From Halobacteriovoraceae bacterium (GTDB lineage Bacteria > Bdellovibrionota > Bacteriovoracia > Bacteriovoracales > Bacteriovoracaceae), in NCBI GenBank assembly GCA_002718735.1, contig PBFR01000002.1:1-8168 (forward strand): 8,168 nt of DNA, written 5' to 3'. The position numbers and the translations under genes were made by a program. Positions 1 through 6,024 of this stretch are shown piece by piece. The first letter of the stretch is position 1. Each line of letters begins with the position of its first letter. The notes beneath the pieces are model-generated. The model was not told the origin of the DNA. It ran no database searches and worked only from the letters and a program-made list of their open reading frames with translations.

Positions 1-660
1 GGCGGCACCGGCCTGGGCCTGGCCATCGTGTGCGAGCTGGTCACGCTGATGCAGGGCCAGCTGGAGATCGCGTCCGAGCCGGGGCAGGGCACCACCGTAC
101 AGGTGCGGCTGCCGCTGGCGCAGGCCGATGATATCGATGAGGATGCCGCTGCAGCCCCCGAGGCAGAGGCCGGGCAGGGCAGCGATCAGCCAGCTCCCCC
201 AACCGAGGCTCTGCTCCTTGCCCAGCCCTCCGCAGAAACTGAGACATCCGGCCCGTCAAATCATTCTGGCCAGTCGCTGCGCATCCTGGTGGCCGAGGAC
301 AATGCCACCAATAGGCTGATCATCCGCAAGCTGCTGAACCGGATGGGCCATCAGGCGGTGCTGTGCCACGATGGGGCAGAAGCCGTCGCCACCTGGAAGC
401 CCGGGGCCTTTGACTGTCTGCTGATGGATATTTCCATGCCCCGGCTTTCCGGCATCGAGGCGCTGCACGAGATTCGCAAGCAGGCCGGTGGAGCGGATCT
501 TGTCCCGATCTTTGCGGTGACCGCCCATACCATGCCGGATCAGGTGGACACTCTGCTGGACGAAGGGTTTGACGGGGTGCTGAGCAAACCGATCCGCACC
601 ATGGACCTGAGCCAGGCTCTGTTACGCTGCCGACCTGAAAGCAAGCCTGTGGACCTGTGA
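1..660 (+). CDS. Hybrid sensor histidine kinase, C-terminal part (ATPase end plus receiver domain)
   Basis: The frame is open from base 1, so the 5' part of the gene lies outside the window. Codons 3-9 read TGLGLAI, the G2 box of the histidine kinase ATPase domain, and the domain finishes near codon 40 (TTVQVRLPLA). An Ala/Glu/Pro-rich linker follows at about codons 41-91. A complete receiver (REC) domain covers about codons 92-210. Its acidic pair is at Glu99-Asp100, the phospho-accepting Asp143 sits in LLMDISMP, the conserved Thr is 174 (AVTAH) and the conserved Lys is 196 (LSKPI). The kinase would autophosphorylate on a histidine upstream of the window and pass the phosphate to Asp143. No HPt domain follows the receiver, so a separate phosphotransfer protein may be needed. 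The sensed signal cannot be deduced. The gene looks like normal chromosomal coding sequence and is probably the left flank of the accessory region. Confidence 0.93.
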   Translation, partial: GGTGLGLAIVCELVTLMQGQLEIASEPGQGTTVQVRLPLAQADDIDEDAAAAPEAEAGQGSDQPAPPTEALLLAQPSAETETSGPSNHSGQSLRILVAEDNATNRLIIRKLLNRMGHQAVLCHDGAEAVATWKPGAFDCLLMDISMPRLSGIEALHEIRKQAGGADLVPIFAVTAHTMPDQVDTLLDEGFDGVLSKPIRTMDLSQALLRCRPESKPVDL

Positions 661-827
661 TCGGTGATCTCCGCTTTGTCGGAAGAGCGCGCGATCGGTA
701 GGCTGATTACGGCTGACTGCTTGCTGCGCCGCACGGAAGCCAAGATGATGGCAGTAGCCGCAAGGTTTCTCGCGAAGGTGCCTTTCCATGGCAAGCTCTG
801 TGGCCTACAAGCCTCTGAAGAGAATAC

Positions 828-840
828 TTATTTTATAACA
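828..840 (+). promoter_or_regulatory. AT-rich possible -10 region upstream of the helicase-like gene
   Basis: The stretch around TTATTTTATAACA is strikingly AT-rich for its surroundings and contains TATAAC (834-839), close to a sigma70 -10 hexamer. It lies about 35 bases before the ATG at 874. No good -35 hexamer is seen at the right distance, so this is only a weak promoter candidate. Confidence 0.2.
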
Positions 841-873
841 CGCTGCAGCCGGTCACTCGGGTGCGCGCGCTAA

Positions 874-3117
874 ATGGCCTTTGCGATGTTTGACACCGAG
901 ATTTCCACCTCTGCCTCTTGGCTTGATCCAGCCGAAGCCCGGGCAAAGCTGAAAGACACGCTGCGCCGTTTTCTCAAAGCGAATTCTGACGCTCCCTCAG
1001 TTACAGACGACATCCCGGTCCTCGGTCTCAAGGTCTCTGCCGGGCTCGGAAAGACGCGGGCAGCCCTGGAGGCAGTTGCCGAGCTTGGGGCCGATTACCT
1101 CAAGACTGGGCACATTCTGTTTTATGTGCCAACCCATGCCTTGGCAGAGGAGGCGGCGCAGGAGTTTCAATGTCATTGCCGCGGGGACGTGCTGCCAAGC
1201 CTCGTATTACGGGGTCGCAATGCCATCAACCCGGAAACTGGGACGCAGATGTGTCAGCGGTGGGAGTTGGCGGACAAGCTGTCGGGCAAAGTGGACTCGA
1301 TTACCAAGGTGATCTGCAGAACCAAGACGGCCGACGGTAAAATCAATGAGGCTGCATGCGCTTCGGGCTGTCCGTATCTCGCACAGCGCGAGATATCGCA
1401 GAACCACGTGATCTTTCTGCCGCACAGCTATCTGACGCTTCCGCTCCCGATCAAAGGGGCAATAGCTTTACGGATCATCGACGAAAAGTTCTGGTCGACT
1501 CTGACCTCCACTGAAGAGATCGACCTGAGAGACTGGCTGAAGTCCATTTCTCTGGACTCGCCATCCAGCGAGGCCCAAAAGGCACATGCAAAGGCCAGCG
1601 ACGAGGTGCGCCAGAAGGTCAATGCGTGCCTGACCAATAATATGCCCCTCCACGAAGAGCTTCGCAATGCGGGCTTCGCGGAGAAGGAACTGCAAGCACT
1701 GGCAGACACAGAGCGGACGTTCTGGACGGACCCAGAAATTCAGCCGACGATGGGCATCGATGAGATCAGCGCGAAGATCGACACGGACAAGATGTCATTG
1801 AATGTCGCCGCACGCCGCAACGCCAAGGTTTTCGCCCTTCTCGCCGAAACGGCAGGCCGACAATCTAACACCGAACGGCTGTGCATGACACAGAAGGACA
1901 AGGCCGATGCGATAACGGCCTATATTCTGCAACCGCCGCCCCAAGACTCTCCCTACATTCTGCTCGATGCCGATCTCGACGAGACGATTACCCGAAACTT
2001 CTTTCCACAGGCGGAAATCGTAGCATTGCGGTCTCGCCCGCTCGCAGAGATCACCCAAGTAAGCGACCTGACCCTCTCAGACACGTGGCTAATGGCCAAC
2101 GAGGATAACGCCAAAAGCAAGGAGCGCTGCAAAAAGGTCCTGTCTATTCTTGATTACGAGGTGGCGCGGGCCAGGCGCGAGCAGGACGGGAATGTGCTGC
2201 TCGTTGCAACGACGAAGGTCCTGAAGTTGCTCTACGAGGCTGCCGGGGTCCCGAACGGCGGATTCGATGATCCCGAGGATCTTCCCCCGCTGAGAGGCGC
2301 GGATGTGCGCTGGTTCGGGCCGCGCATGCTTGGTCTCAACCGCTTCAAATCACATGCGACCATTGTCGTGGTGGGGCGGCAGCAACCGCCTGTTTCTGCG
2401 ATTGAGGCATATTTGAGAGCCATGTTTGGCGATGGTGACAAAGCTCTTCAATTTGCCAAGGAGCCAAAGCTGATCAGAGGCAAGGTCATCGATGCCAAGG
2501 GCTCTACCCGCCATGCTCAGGTTCATCCTGATGAGCACGCACGGGTGCTGCTGGCTCAGAGCCGGGAGGCGGGCGCTGAACAGGCCATCGCGCGGTTACG
2601 ATTGATCGATCCCAGCGGTCCGAAGCGTGTCTTGATCCTGAGTAATTTGCCGCTGCCCAATCTTCCAATCGACCGCTCCATTCCTTTCGATCAGCTTGTG
2701 GAGTTTCCAGGCTTGACTGAGCCCATGCCGAACCTTTCTCGGTTGAAGCGTGCGATCACGCAACCGAACGGAACGCTGCGACGAGGAATTCGGACGTCGC
2801 CCAAAGGCTTGCACGAAGACGCGCCACATGAATTCCGAACGCGCAACGCGGCAAAGGACTACGCCAAGAAATTTGCAGCTGGCCAGATGATCCGGGGCCT
2901 TCGCCATCTCGCCGAAGTACATAAACGGGATGCAACGGAAGTGACCCTCGCGCACGTGGGCGGCAGGCGCAGGATCTCGGCTGTCGTCTTCATCGAGCCT
3001 TCCCAGGCCGGGCAGTTGGCTGGCGAGCTTTGGCCCGATTATCGCGTCATATATACAAGCGTTCCAGCCTGCGAAGCTGATGCCTTGATCGAGGACGCTT
3101 GCCTGCCGTCTCCATGA
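874..3117 (+). CDS. Diverged XPD/DinG-type (iron-sulfur) superfamily 2 helicase-like protein
   Basis: This 747-residue protein shows helicase motifs in the XPD/DinG order. Walker A is SAGLGKT at 55-61, followed by a motif Ia-like stretch (ILFYVPTHAL, 81-90). RGRNAI at 113-118 precedes Cys127 as in the family's GRxNYxC signature. Cys148, Cys162 and Cys166 (CASGCPYLAQ) complete a possible four-cysteine iron-sulfur site placed between motifs Ia and II. Motif II is IIDEKF at 201-206 instead of DEAH. Later come a motif III-like ILLDADLD (362-369), a motif V-like GLNRF (487-491) and a motif VI-like QAIARLR (570-576). The family unwinds DNA using ATP. I infer this role, but residues 640-747 match nothing I know. 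The start is ATG 874, directly after a stop codon, and lacks a visible Shine-Dalgarno; ATG 889 is an alternative. Neighbouring orphan genes and an integrase suggest a mobile-element helicase. Confidence 0.62.
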   Translation: MAFAMFDTEISTSASWLDPAEARAKLKDTLRRFLKANSDAPSVTDDIPVLGLKVSAGLGKTRAALEAVAELGADYLKTGHILFYVPTHALAEEAAQEFQCHCRGDVLPSLVLRGRNAINPETGTQMCQRWELADKLSGKVDSITKVICRTKTADGKINEAACASGCPYLAQREISQNHVIFLPHSYLTLPLPIKGAIALRIIDEKFWSTLTSTEEIDLRDWLKSISLDSPSSEAQKAHAKASDEVRQKVNACLTNNMPLHEELRNAGFAEKELQALADTERTFWTDPEIQPTMGIDEISAKIDTDKMSLNVAARRNAKVFALLAETAGRQSNTERLCMTQKDKADAITAYILQPPPQDSPYILLDADLDETITRNFFPQAEIVALRSRPLAEITQVSDLTLSDTWLMANEDNAKSKERCKKVLSILDYEVARARREQDGNVLLVATTKVLKLLYEAAGVPNGGFDDPEDLPPLRGADVRWFGPRMLGLNRFKSHATIVVVGRQQPPVSAIEAYLRAMFGDGDKALQFAKEPKLIRGKVIDAKGSTRHAQVHPDEHARVLLAQSREAGAEQAIARLRLIDPSGPKRVLILSNLPLPNLPIDRSIPFDQLVEFPGLTEPMPNLSRLKRAITQPNGTLRRGIRTSPKGLHEDAPHEFRTRNAAKDYAKKFAAGQMIRGLRHLAEVHKRDATEVTLAHVGGRRRISAVVFIEPSQAGQLAGELWPDYRVIYTSVPACEADALIEDACLPSP

Positions 3118-3405
3118 GAGGGCAGGCATCCCCGCATGACGGGTCTGATCTGACCAGAGCATGCCACCATATACGTCATATCTGAAACCGAAGCATTGAT
3201 TGACCTCAAGGCACGGGGCGTAGAGCGTAACGACCTTTTCTAACCGCCCGAGAGCATCAAGCCATGGATCCATATCGCACGTGCTTCTTTGGACGCGAGG
3301 CCACATATAGTCGTCAGGCTTTTGCCGTGCAGCATCCGGCGGCGCTCGCTTCAGCAGGCGTTTGCCTTGCCTCGTTTCTTTCCCGTTGATGTGAGCACGC
3401 AGCAT
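2596..3405 (-). CDS. Possible minus-strand hypothetical gene, antisense to the helicase-like gene's 3' end
   Basis: A 269-codon frame starts at ATG 3403-3405 on the minus strand, with AAAGGAA ending five bases upstream, one of the best ribosome binding sites in the window. The first 96 or so residues lie in otherwise empty DNA and have a protein-like composition (for example DPWLDALGRLEKVVTLYAP). The remaining part is antisense to codons of the helicase-like gene, where an open frame can arise by chance. The real product may be only the N-terminal part, perhaps of an older gene whose end was replaced when the helicase-like gene was joined here. No family is recognised. The stem-loop array starting at 3449 lies just upstream and would form its promoter side. 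Confidence 0.3.
   Translation of the reverse strand: MLRAHINGKETRQGKRLLKRAPPDAARQKPDDYMWPRVQRSTCDMDPWLDALGRLEKVVTLYAPCLEVNQCFGFRYDVYGGMLWSDQTRHAGMPALSWRRQASVLDQGISFAGWNACIYDAIIGPKLASQLPGLGRLDEDDSRDPAPAAHVREGHFRCIPFMYFGEMAKAPDHLASCKFLGVVLCRVARSEFMWRVFVQAFGRRPNSSSQRSVRLRDRTLQPRKVRHGLSQAWKLHKLIERNGAVDWKIGQRQITQDQDTLRTAGIDQS
3100..3128 (+). terminator. Stem-loop over the helicase-like gene's stop codon, possible weak terminator
   Basis: TGCCTGCC (3100-3107) and GGCAGGCA (3121-3128) form a perfect 8-bp stem with a 13-base loop that holds the TGA stop. No T-run follows, so intrinsic termination would be inefficient. It could instead protect the 3' end of the mRNA. Confidence 0.3.
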
Positions 3406-3448
3406 AATGTTTCCTTTTGTATCAACGGTTAAATGGGTTCGACCGCGG

Positions 3449-3492
3449 CTTTGGAGAAACGTATTGTGAAAAAAGAATGCGTTTCTTCAAAG
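3449..3492. repeat. Inverted repeat 1 of the stem-loop array (17-bp arms)
   Basis: The arms CTTTGGAGAAACGTATT (3449-3465) and AATGCGTTTCTTCAAAG (3476-3492) pair over 17 positions: 15 Watson-Crick pairs and two G-T pairs. The loop is ten bases, A-rich. No T-run follows on either side, so a terminator is unlikely. An operator or a structured RNA or single-stranded DNA element fits better. Confidence 0.7.
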
Positions 3493-3494
3493 GG

Positions 3495-3515
3495 TGACAC
3501 GGGCAAGCAGTGTCA
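3495..3515. repeat. Inverted repeat 2 of the stem-loop array
   Basis: TGACAC (3495-3500) pairs perfectly with GTGTCA (3510-3515) around a nine-base loop. It begins three bases after repeat 1 and overlaps the first AAGGGTGNCA copy. On its own it would be weak. Confidence 0.45.
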
Positions 3516-3527
3516 ATCGGAAGCAAA

Positions 3528-3567
3528 GGGTGCCACTCTTAATAGGTACTTCTATTAGGATGCACCC
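3528..3567. repeat. Inverted repeat 3 of the stem-loop array (two-part stem)
   Basis: GGGTGC (3528-3533) pairs with GCACCC (3562-3567). After a small 3/1 internal loop, TCTTAATAG (3537-3545) pairs with CTATTAGGA (3552-3560) with one G-T pair. The loop is six bases. The AT-rich inner stem inside a GC-rich outer stem is unusual for local base composition. Confidence 0.6.
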
Positions 3568-3568
3568 C

Positions 3569-3595
3569 CCTTGCCAGCCCGAAGCGCTGGAAGGG
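3569..3595. repeat. Inverted repeat 4 of the stem-loop array
   Basis: CCAGC (3574-3578) pairs with GCTGG (3586-3590). After one mismatch the stem continues for four more pairs out to 3569 and 3595, including one G-T pair. It starts two bases after repeat 3 ends, so the two would stack as neighbouring hairpins. Confidence 0.45.
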
Positions 3596-3648
3596 TGTCA
3601 GCATCTGAATTCTGTCAATTTCTGATCAATGTAGAGTGCACAGCAGAT

Positions 3649-3691
3649 TGATTTCCGCCGGATCTCCTTCAACGGGACCCGGCGGAAATCA
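3649..3691. repeat. Inverted repeat 5 of the stem-loop array (13-bp perfect arms)
   Basis: TGATTTCCGCCGG (3649-3661) and CCGGCGGAAATCA (3679-3691) are perfect complements separated by 17 bases. No T-run follows. It ends 127 bases before the ATG at 3819, so it could act as an operator or mRNA leader hairpin for that gene, or as the last member of the stem-loop cluster. Confidence 0.7.
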
Positions 3692-3818
3692 TTCCGCGGC
3701 GCTCGCGAAACCAGTGCCAAAGCATGCGATGGTACCGGATTTTCCTTCCCGAAATTCCAGAAGAAACCACCTCACAAGCGTGGTGATCACGCCAATCCGA
3801 ACAACGAAAGGACACGCC

Positions 3819-4385
3819 ATGGGCGGAATTTACACAAACAAGGCCCTGCTTTTAGATGAGCGCGAGATTGAGGCCGCATACGGTTACAAGCTCGAAAGCT
3901 TCGACGACCTGTATGACGCGGCAACAGAGTTTGCCGAGACGGAGGTGGGCGATTACGAGTATCCGATGAGCAGCTACCTCGGCTGCAGTTCCGAGCGCTT
4001 CGACACTTCGGAAGTGAGATGTTACGATCAGCGCAGCAGCTGGCTTGAGCAAGGGGAGGCTTGGGCCCAGACCCTTGGCAAGATCGCAGAAGATCTGGGG
4101 AGCCTTGACCGGCGAGTAACCGAGGCGTTCTTCCGCACCGGAGATCGGCAGGCCTTGATCTCCGCAGTGTCGGAGCAGGCGACGAAGCTCATTTCAGATG
4201 AAAGTTTTATCCAGGTGCGGCAGATGATGACCGCTCTGGAGAACATCAACGAGGCTGGCTTGCCCTGCTTTCGCGGGACCCAACATCTGACTGCGGGTGG
4301 CGATGATGATGCGCATGACCTGCGCGATCGCGACTGGGGTGCAGGAACGCGGGTGATCATCGAGATGGCGTTCGTCTGGGAATGA
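3819..4385 (+). CDS. Hypothetical acidic protein (188 aa)
   Basis: I do not recognise this protein. The start ATG 3819 is chosen because AAAGGA lies six bases upstream; the in-frame ATG at 3636 would add a low-complexity stretch translated from the inverted repeat and is unlikely. The product is strongly acidic, with about 37 Asp/Glu against 17 Lys/Arg. It opens with MGGIYTNKALLLDEREIEAA, has an acidic Tyr-rich part (about 29-52), a predicted helical middle (76-146) and a GDDDAHDLRDRD segment near residues 161-172 before a hydrophobic strand-like end (IIEMAFVWE). There is no signal peptide or membrane segment, so it should be cytoplasmic. It stands alone between the stem-loop array and a 175-base spacer. 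High net negative charge is compatible with a DNA-mimic or nucleic-acid-binding-protein inhibitor, but that is speculation. Confidence 0.75.
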   Translation: MGGIYTNKALLLDEREIEAAYGYKLESFDDLYDAATEFAETEVGDYEYPMSSYLGCSSERFDTSEVRCYDQRSSWLEQGEAWAQTLGKIAEDLGSLDRRVTEAFFRTGDRQALISAVSEQATKLISDESFIQVRQMMTALENINEAGLPCFRGTQHLTAGGDDDAHDLRDRDWGAGTRVIIEMAFVWE

Positions 4386-4560
4386 TACGCGACAGACCCC
4401 ACGGTGCCGGACCAACAAGACAGTCTGCTCTTGTCTGCCCAAGCGCCAAAAGCAGAAGAAATTTATTTCTGTGCGCCCCCCGCGAACCCATGTTCCCCAA
4501 GATCGGCATTTGGCCATCCCTACCTCGGGCGGGTCACTCTGAAACAAGGACTACCACATT

Positions 4561-5241
4561 ATGAAACAACAGCCTGAACAGATCCTGGCTGAAAACGGCC
4601 TGCAACTGCATGCGAAAGCCTACAGCGCTAGGACCAGTGCTTTAATCAACAGCGCAGTTGAGAAGTTTGCGAGTGCAGACATGCGGATCGCGGCCATTTC
4701 CGCCGTGTTTCGAGATGCGCCTTTCAATATCACCGGCCCGGTGCTCGAAGGTCTTCTTATCGTTTCTGATAGCGGATTGGTGCGCCTGAGCGAGCCAGAG
4801 CTTCCGCAGGCTTTGCAGCCAGTCTGGGAAGAGTTGTCGACTGCGATTAAAGAAGACATGACCCTGTTGTCATGTATCGGTGACGGTATTGAAAATATTC
4901 GATGCCGGGGCTGCGAACTCCTGGCCGGTCAAGTTTGGCTGACCTCTTGGTCGGTGTCGGTTGTGGGTATCCATGGTCGACAAATTGCGGCGAGGGCCCA
5001 GGTCGCCGCCCGCCAGACGACGCATTTCATCAACGTCGCGACGCAGAAAGAGATTATCGGAGAAGTGAAGGTGGCCGTGGCGGAGACCCTCGATTTCCTT
5101 CGGGACAGCGCGCAAGACAATCGGGTGGCCTTGTCTACCATTGATCGGCTAGTACGGCCCGTCCCGCGGGTCATTCCGCCCGTCCCGCAGGACTTTGAGG
5201 AGATCGTCGAGTTGCTCCGTTCCGTAGGCATTGAACAATGA
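4561..5241 (+). CDS. Hypothetical protein (226 aa) with a proline-rich linker
   Basis: I do not recognise this protein. ATG 4561 is the first start of the frame and AAGGA lies about ten bases upstream (4546-4550). The sequence looks cytoplasmic, mostly helical and mildly acidic. It has three cysteines in a CxxxxxxxxxCxxC pattern (105, 115, 118), too few for a standard zinc site unless a histidine joins in. A hydrophobic stretch around 121-138 (LAGQVWLTSWSVSVVGIHG) could be a buried sheet rather than a membrane segment. Residues 198-210 form a Pro/Val-rich linker (VRPVPRVIPPVPQ), followed by a short C-terminal helix (DFEEIVELLRSVGIEQ) that could be a docking peptide. It follows the acidic 188-residue gene after 175 bases and precedes another acidic orphan after 231 bases, so each is probably separately regulated. 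Confidence 0.75.
   Translation: MKQQPEQILAENGLQLHAKAYSARTSALINSAVEKFASADMRIAAISAVFRDAPFNITGPVLEGLLIVSDSGLVRLSEPELPQALQPVWEELSTAIKEDMTLLSCIGDGIENIRCRGCELLAGQVWLTSWSVSVVGIHGRQIAARAQVAARQTTHFINVATQKEIIGEVKVAVAETLDFLRDSAQDNRVALSTIDRLVRPVPRVIPPVPQDFEEIVELLRSVGIEQ
5157..5188 (+). repeat. Short in-gene direct repeat GCCCGTCCCGC
   Basis: GCCCGTCCCGC occurs at 5157-5167 and 5178-5188, a period of 21 bases, which is seven codons. It encodes the repeated PVP unit of the proline-rich linker in the 226-residue protein, suggesting linker growth by local duplication. Confidence 0.5.
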
Positions 5242-5324
5242 CGACATTCCGCAACGCACGCGTTATTCATGCCTGGGTTGCGCTTCGCGACCGTTTCACG
5301 GGCAAAGTATTGATCTCCATTCCA

Positions 5325-5357
5325 AGTTGGAGGGGCGCGCCGACCTCCTGTCCAACT
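5325..5357. repeat. Inverted repeat in the spacer before the 148-aa gene
   Basis: AGTTGGA (5325-5331) and TCCAACT (5351-5357) are perfect complements around a 19-base GC-rich loop that contains the palindrome GGCGCGCC. It lies 84 bases after the stop of the 226-residue gene. A terminator role is doubtful because no T-run follows directly. Confidence 0.35.
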
Positions 5358-5393
5358 GAACAACTTTAAGTCACCAGACCTACCTATTTCGAT

Positions 5394-5422
5394 ATCCGCC
5401 CGCGGCTTAATGCGGGCCGGAT
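5394..5422 (+). terminator. GC-rich hairpin between the 226-aa and 148-aa genes, possible terminator or leader hairpin
   Basis: ATCCG plus CCCGC (5394-5403) pairs with GCGGG plus CGGAT (5412-5422), ten pairs with one bulged C and an eight-base loop. CTTTCAAT follows, a poor T-tract. It sits 50 bases upstream of the ATG at 5473, so it could end transcription from upstream or shape the leader of the next mRNA. Confidence 0.35.
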
Positions 5423-5472
5423 CTTTCAATAGGACGGCTGCGATCCCCCCTAAACAAAGAAAAATACTTAAC

Positions 5473-5919
5473 ATGATAAAACTTTATACCACCACCGCGC
5501 TGACCAAAGGCCAACTCGACGAATACTCTGCGCTTCATATCATCCCCGAGGGCGGGCTTCGTGACGCTCGCATCTCGGCCTTTCGACAGGAGCTGATCAA
5601 TGCAGGCGTCGAGGCACTGCTCACCACCGGTGATGATGTTGGCGTCGGCACCTTGGTCGAGCCGATCGCAAGCACGGCTTACGACATTTTCTACAATTAC
5701 GAATGGGTAGTGGACGTGGTGCGGGTCTATGGCAAACGCGAACTACACCGTGAGCTGCACAGCAGCTTTATTTTGGACGGCTATTACATGGAAGAAGCCG
5801 AGGATCTTACTGAGGATGACATCGACAACGGCACCGATTTGCTCTGGACGCTGATTGATAAGTCCTACACGGAGAACAAAAACTGGCTCGGATACTATAT
5901 CAATGAGCTGAGCGACTAG
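5473..5919 (+). CDS. Hypothetical, highly acidic small protein (148 aa)
   Basis: I do not recognise this protein. The start ATG 5473 opens MIKLYTTTAL and has only a weak purine-rich upstream stretch (AAAGAAAA). The in-frame ATG at 5410 falls inside a GC-rich hairpin and would add an unconvincing leader, so it was not chosen. The product is very acidic, about 28 Asp/Glu against 11 Lys/Arg, with a run EEAEDLTEDDIDNGTD at residues 107-122. It is also rich in aromatic residues (FYNYEWVV at 73-80, WLGYYI near the end). No signal peptide or membrane segment is seen. Codons are less GC-rich than in the kinase gene, in line with acquired DNA. It is the last of three orphan genes and is followed by palindromes and a good terminator. 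Small size plus strong negative charge resembles DNA-mimic antirestriction proteins in general terms only; no specific family match is claimed. Confidence 0.75.
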   Translation: MIKLYTTTALTKGQLDEYSALHIIPEGGLRDARISAFRQELINAGVEALLTTGDDVGVGTLVEPIASTAYDIFYNYEWVVDVVRVYGKRELHRELHSSFILDGYYMEEAEDLTEDDIDNGTDLLWTLIDKSYTENKNWLGYYINELSD

Positions 5920-5929
5920 CTCGCCGACG

Positions 5930-5949
5930 CTTGAACCGCGCGGTTTAAG
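5930..5949. repeat. Gapless 20-bp palindrome
   Basis: CTTGAACCGC (5930-5939) is followed directly by GCGGTTTAAG (5940-5949). Nine of ten arm positions are perfect complements and the tenth is G-T. The core AACCGCGCGGTT is a perfect palindrome. Without a loop it cannot fold as a tight RNA hairpin, so a dimeric protein binding site is more likely. It lies ten bases after the stop of the 148-residue gene. Confidence 0.55.
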
Positions 5950-5951
5950 AA

Positions 5952-5969
5952 GAGAGCCTTCAGGCTCTC
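5952..5969 (+). terminator. Short hairpin downstream of the 148-aa gene
   Basis: GAGAGCC (5952-5958) and GGCTCTC (5963-5969) form a perfect 7-bp stem with a TTCA loop. There is no T-run after it. It may assist termination together with the stronger hairpin at 5993. Confidence 0.4.
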
Positions 5970-5992
5970 CCAGCACTTTGCAGTACATGATG

Positions 5993-6024
5993 CAACCGCC
6001 GAGCAGTCGGCGGTTGTCCGTTTT
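5993..6024 (+). terminator. Rho-independent terminator of the 148-aa gene
   Basis: CAACCGCCGA (5993-6002) and TCGGCGGTTG (6007-6016) form a perfect 10-bp GC-rich stem with a four-base GCAG loop. TCCGTTTTCC follows, giving a short T-run at 6021-6024. This is the most convincing terminator in the window and closes the block of orphan genes. Confidence 0.7.

Larger units (their letters stand above)
3490..3600 (+). repeat. Three spaced copies of AAGGGTGNCA
   Basis: AAGGGTGACA (3490-3499), AAGGGTGCCA (3526-3535) and AAGGGTGTCA (3591-3600) differ only at the eighth base. The first two share a wider match, CAAAGGGTGNCAC. Start-to-start spacing is 36 and 65 bases. Repeated short motifs of this kind occur as binding sites of replication initiators, transposases or regulators; which one applies here is unknown. 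Confidence 0.5.
3118..3818. other. Long region without a + strand gene, rich in stem-loops
   Basis: About 700 bases separate the helicase-like stop from the next + strand start. The left 290 bases are covered by the start of the possible minus-strand gene. The middle, 3449-3691, holds five successive inverted repeats and three copies of AAGGGTGNCA. The right 125 bases show no feature except the ribosome binding site of the next gene. If the minus-strand gene is real, this is a divergent promoter region. Confidence 0.6.

Noticed and set aside
540..794. 84-codon minus-strand frame across the kinase gene's 3' end and the spacer
   Set aside because: It overlaps the receiver domain antisense, and I recognise no family in its N-terminal part.
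664..873. 69-codon + frame between the kinase and the helicase-like gene
   Set aside because: No ribosome binding site, no recognisable domain, and it ends exactly at the stop before ATG 874, consistent with a chance frame.
3636..3818. Upstream start for the 188-aa acidic protein
   Set aside because: The extra 61 codons run through inverted repeat 5 and give low-complexity sequence; ATG 3819 has a good AAAGGA.
4421..4441. Short inverted repeat ACAAGA/TCTTGT in the spacer after the 188-aa gene
   Set aside because: Six pairs with no T-run is too weak to call a terminator or operator.
5410..5472. Upstream start for the 148-aa acidic protein
   Set aside because: The ATG at 5410 lies in the loop of a GC-rich hairpin and no ribosome binding site precedes it, although the chosen start also has only a weak one.
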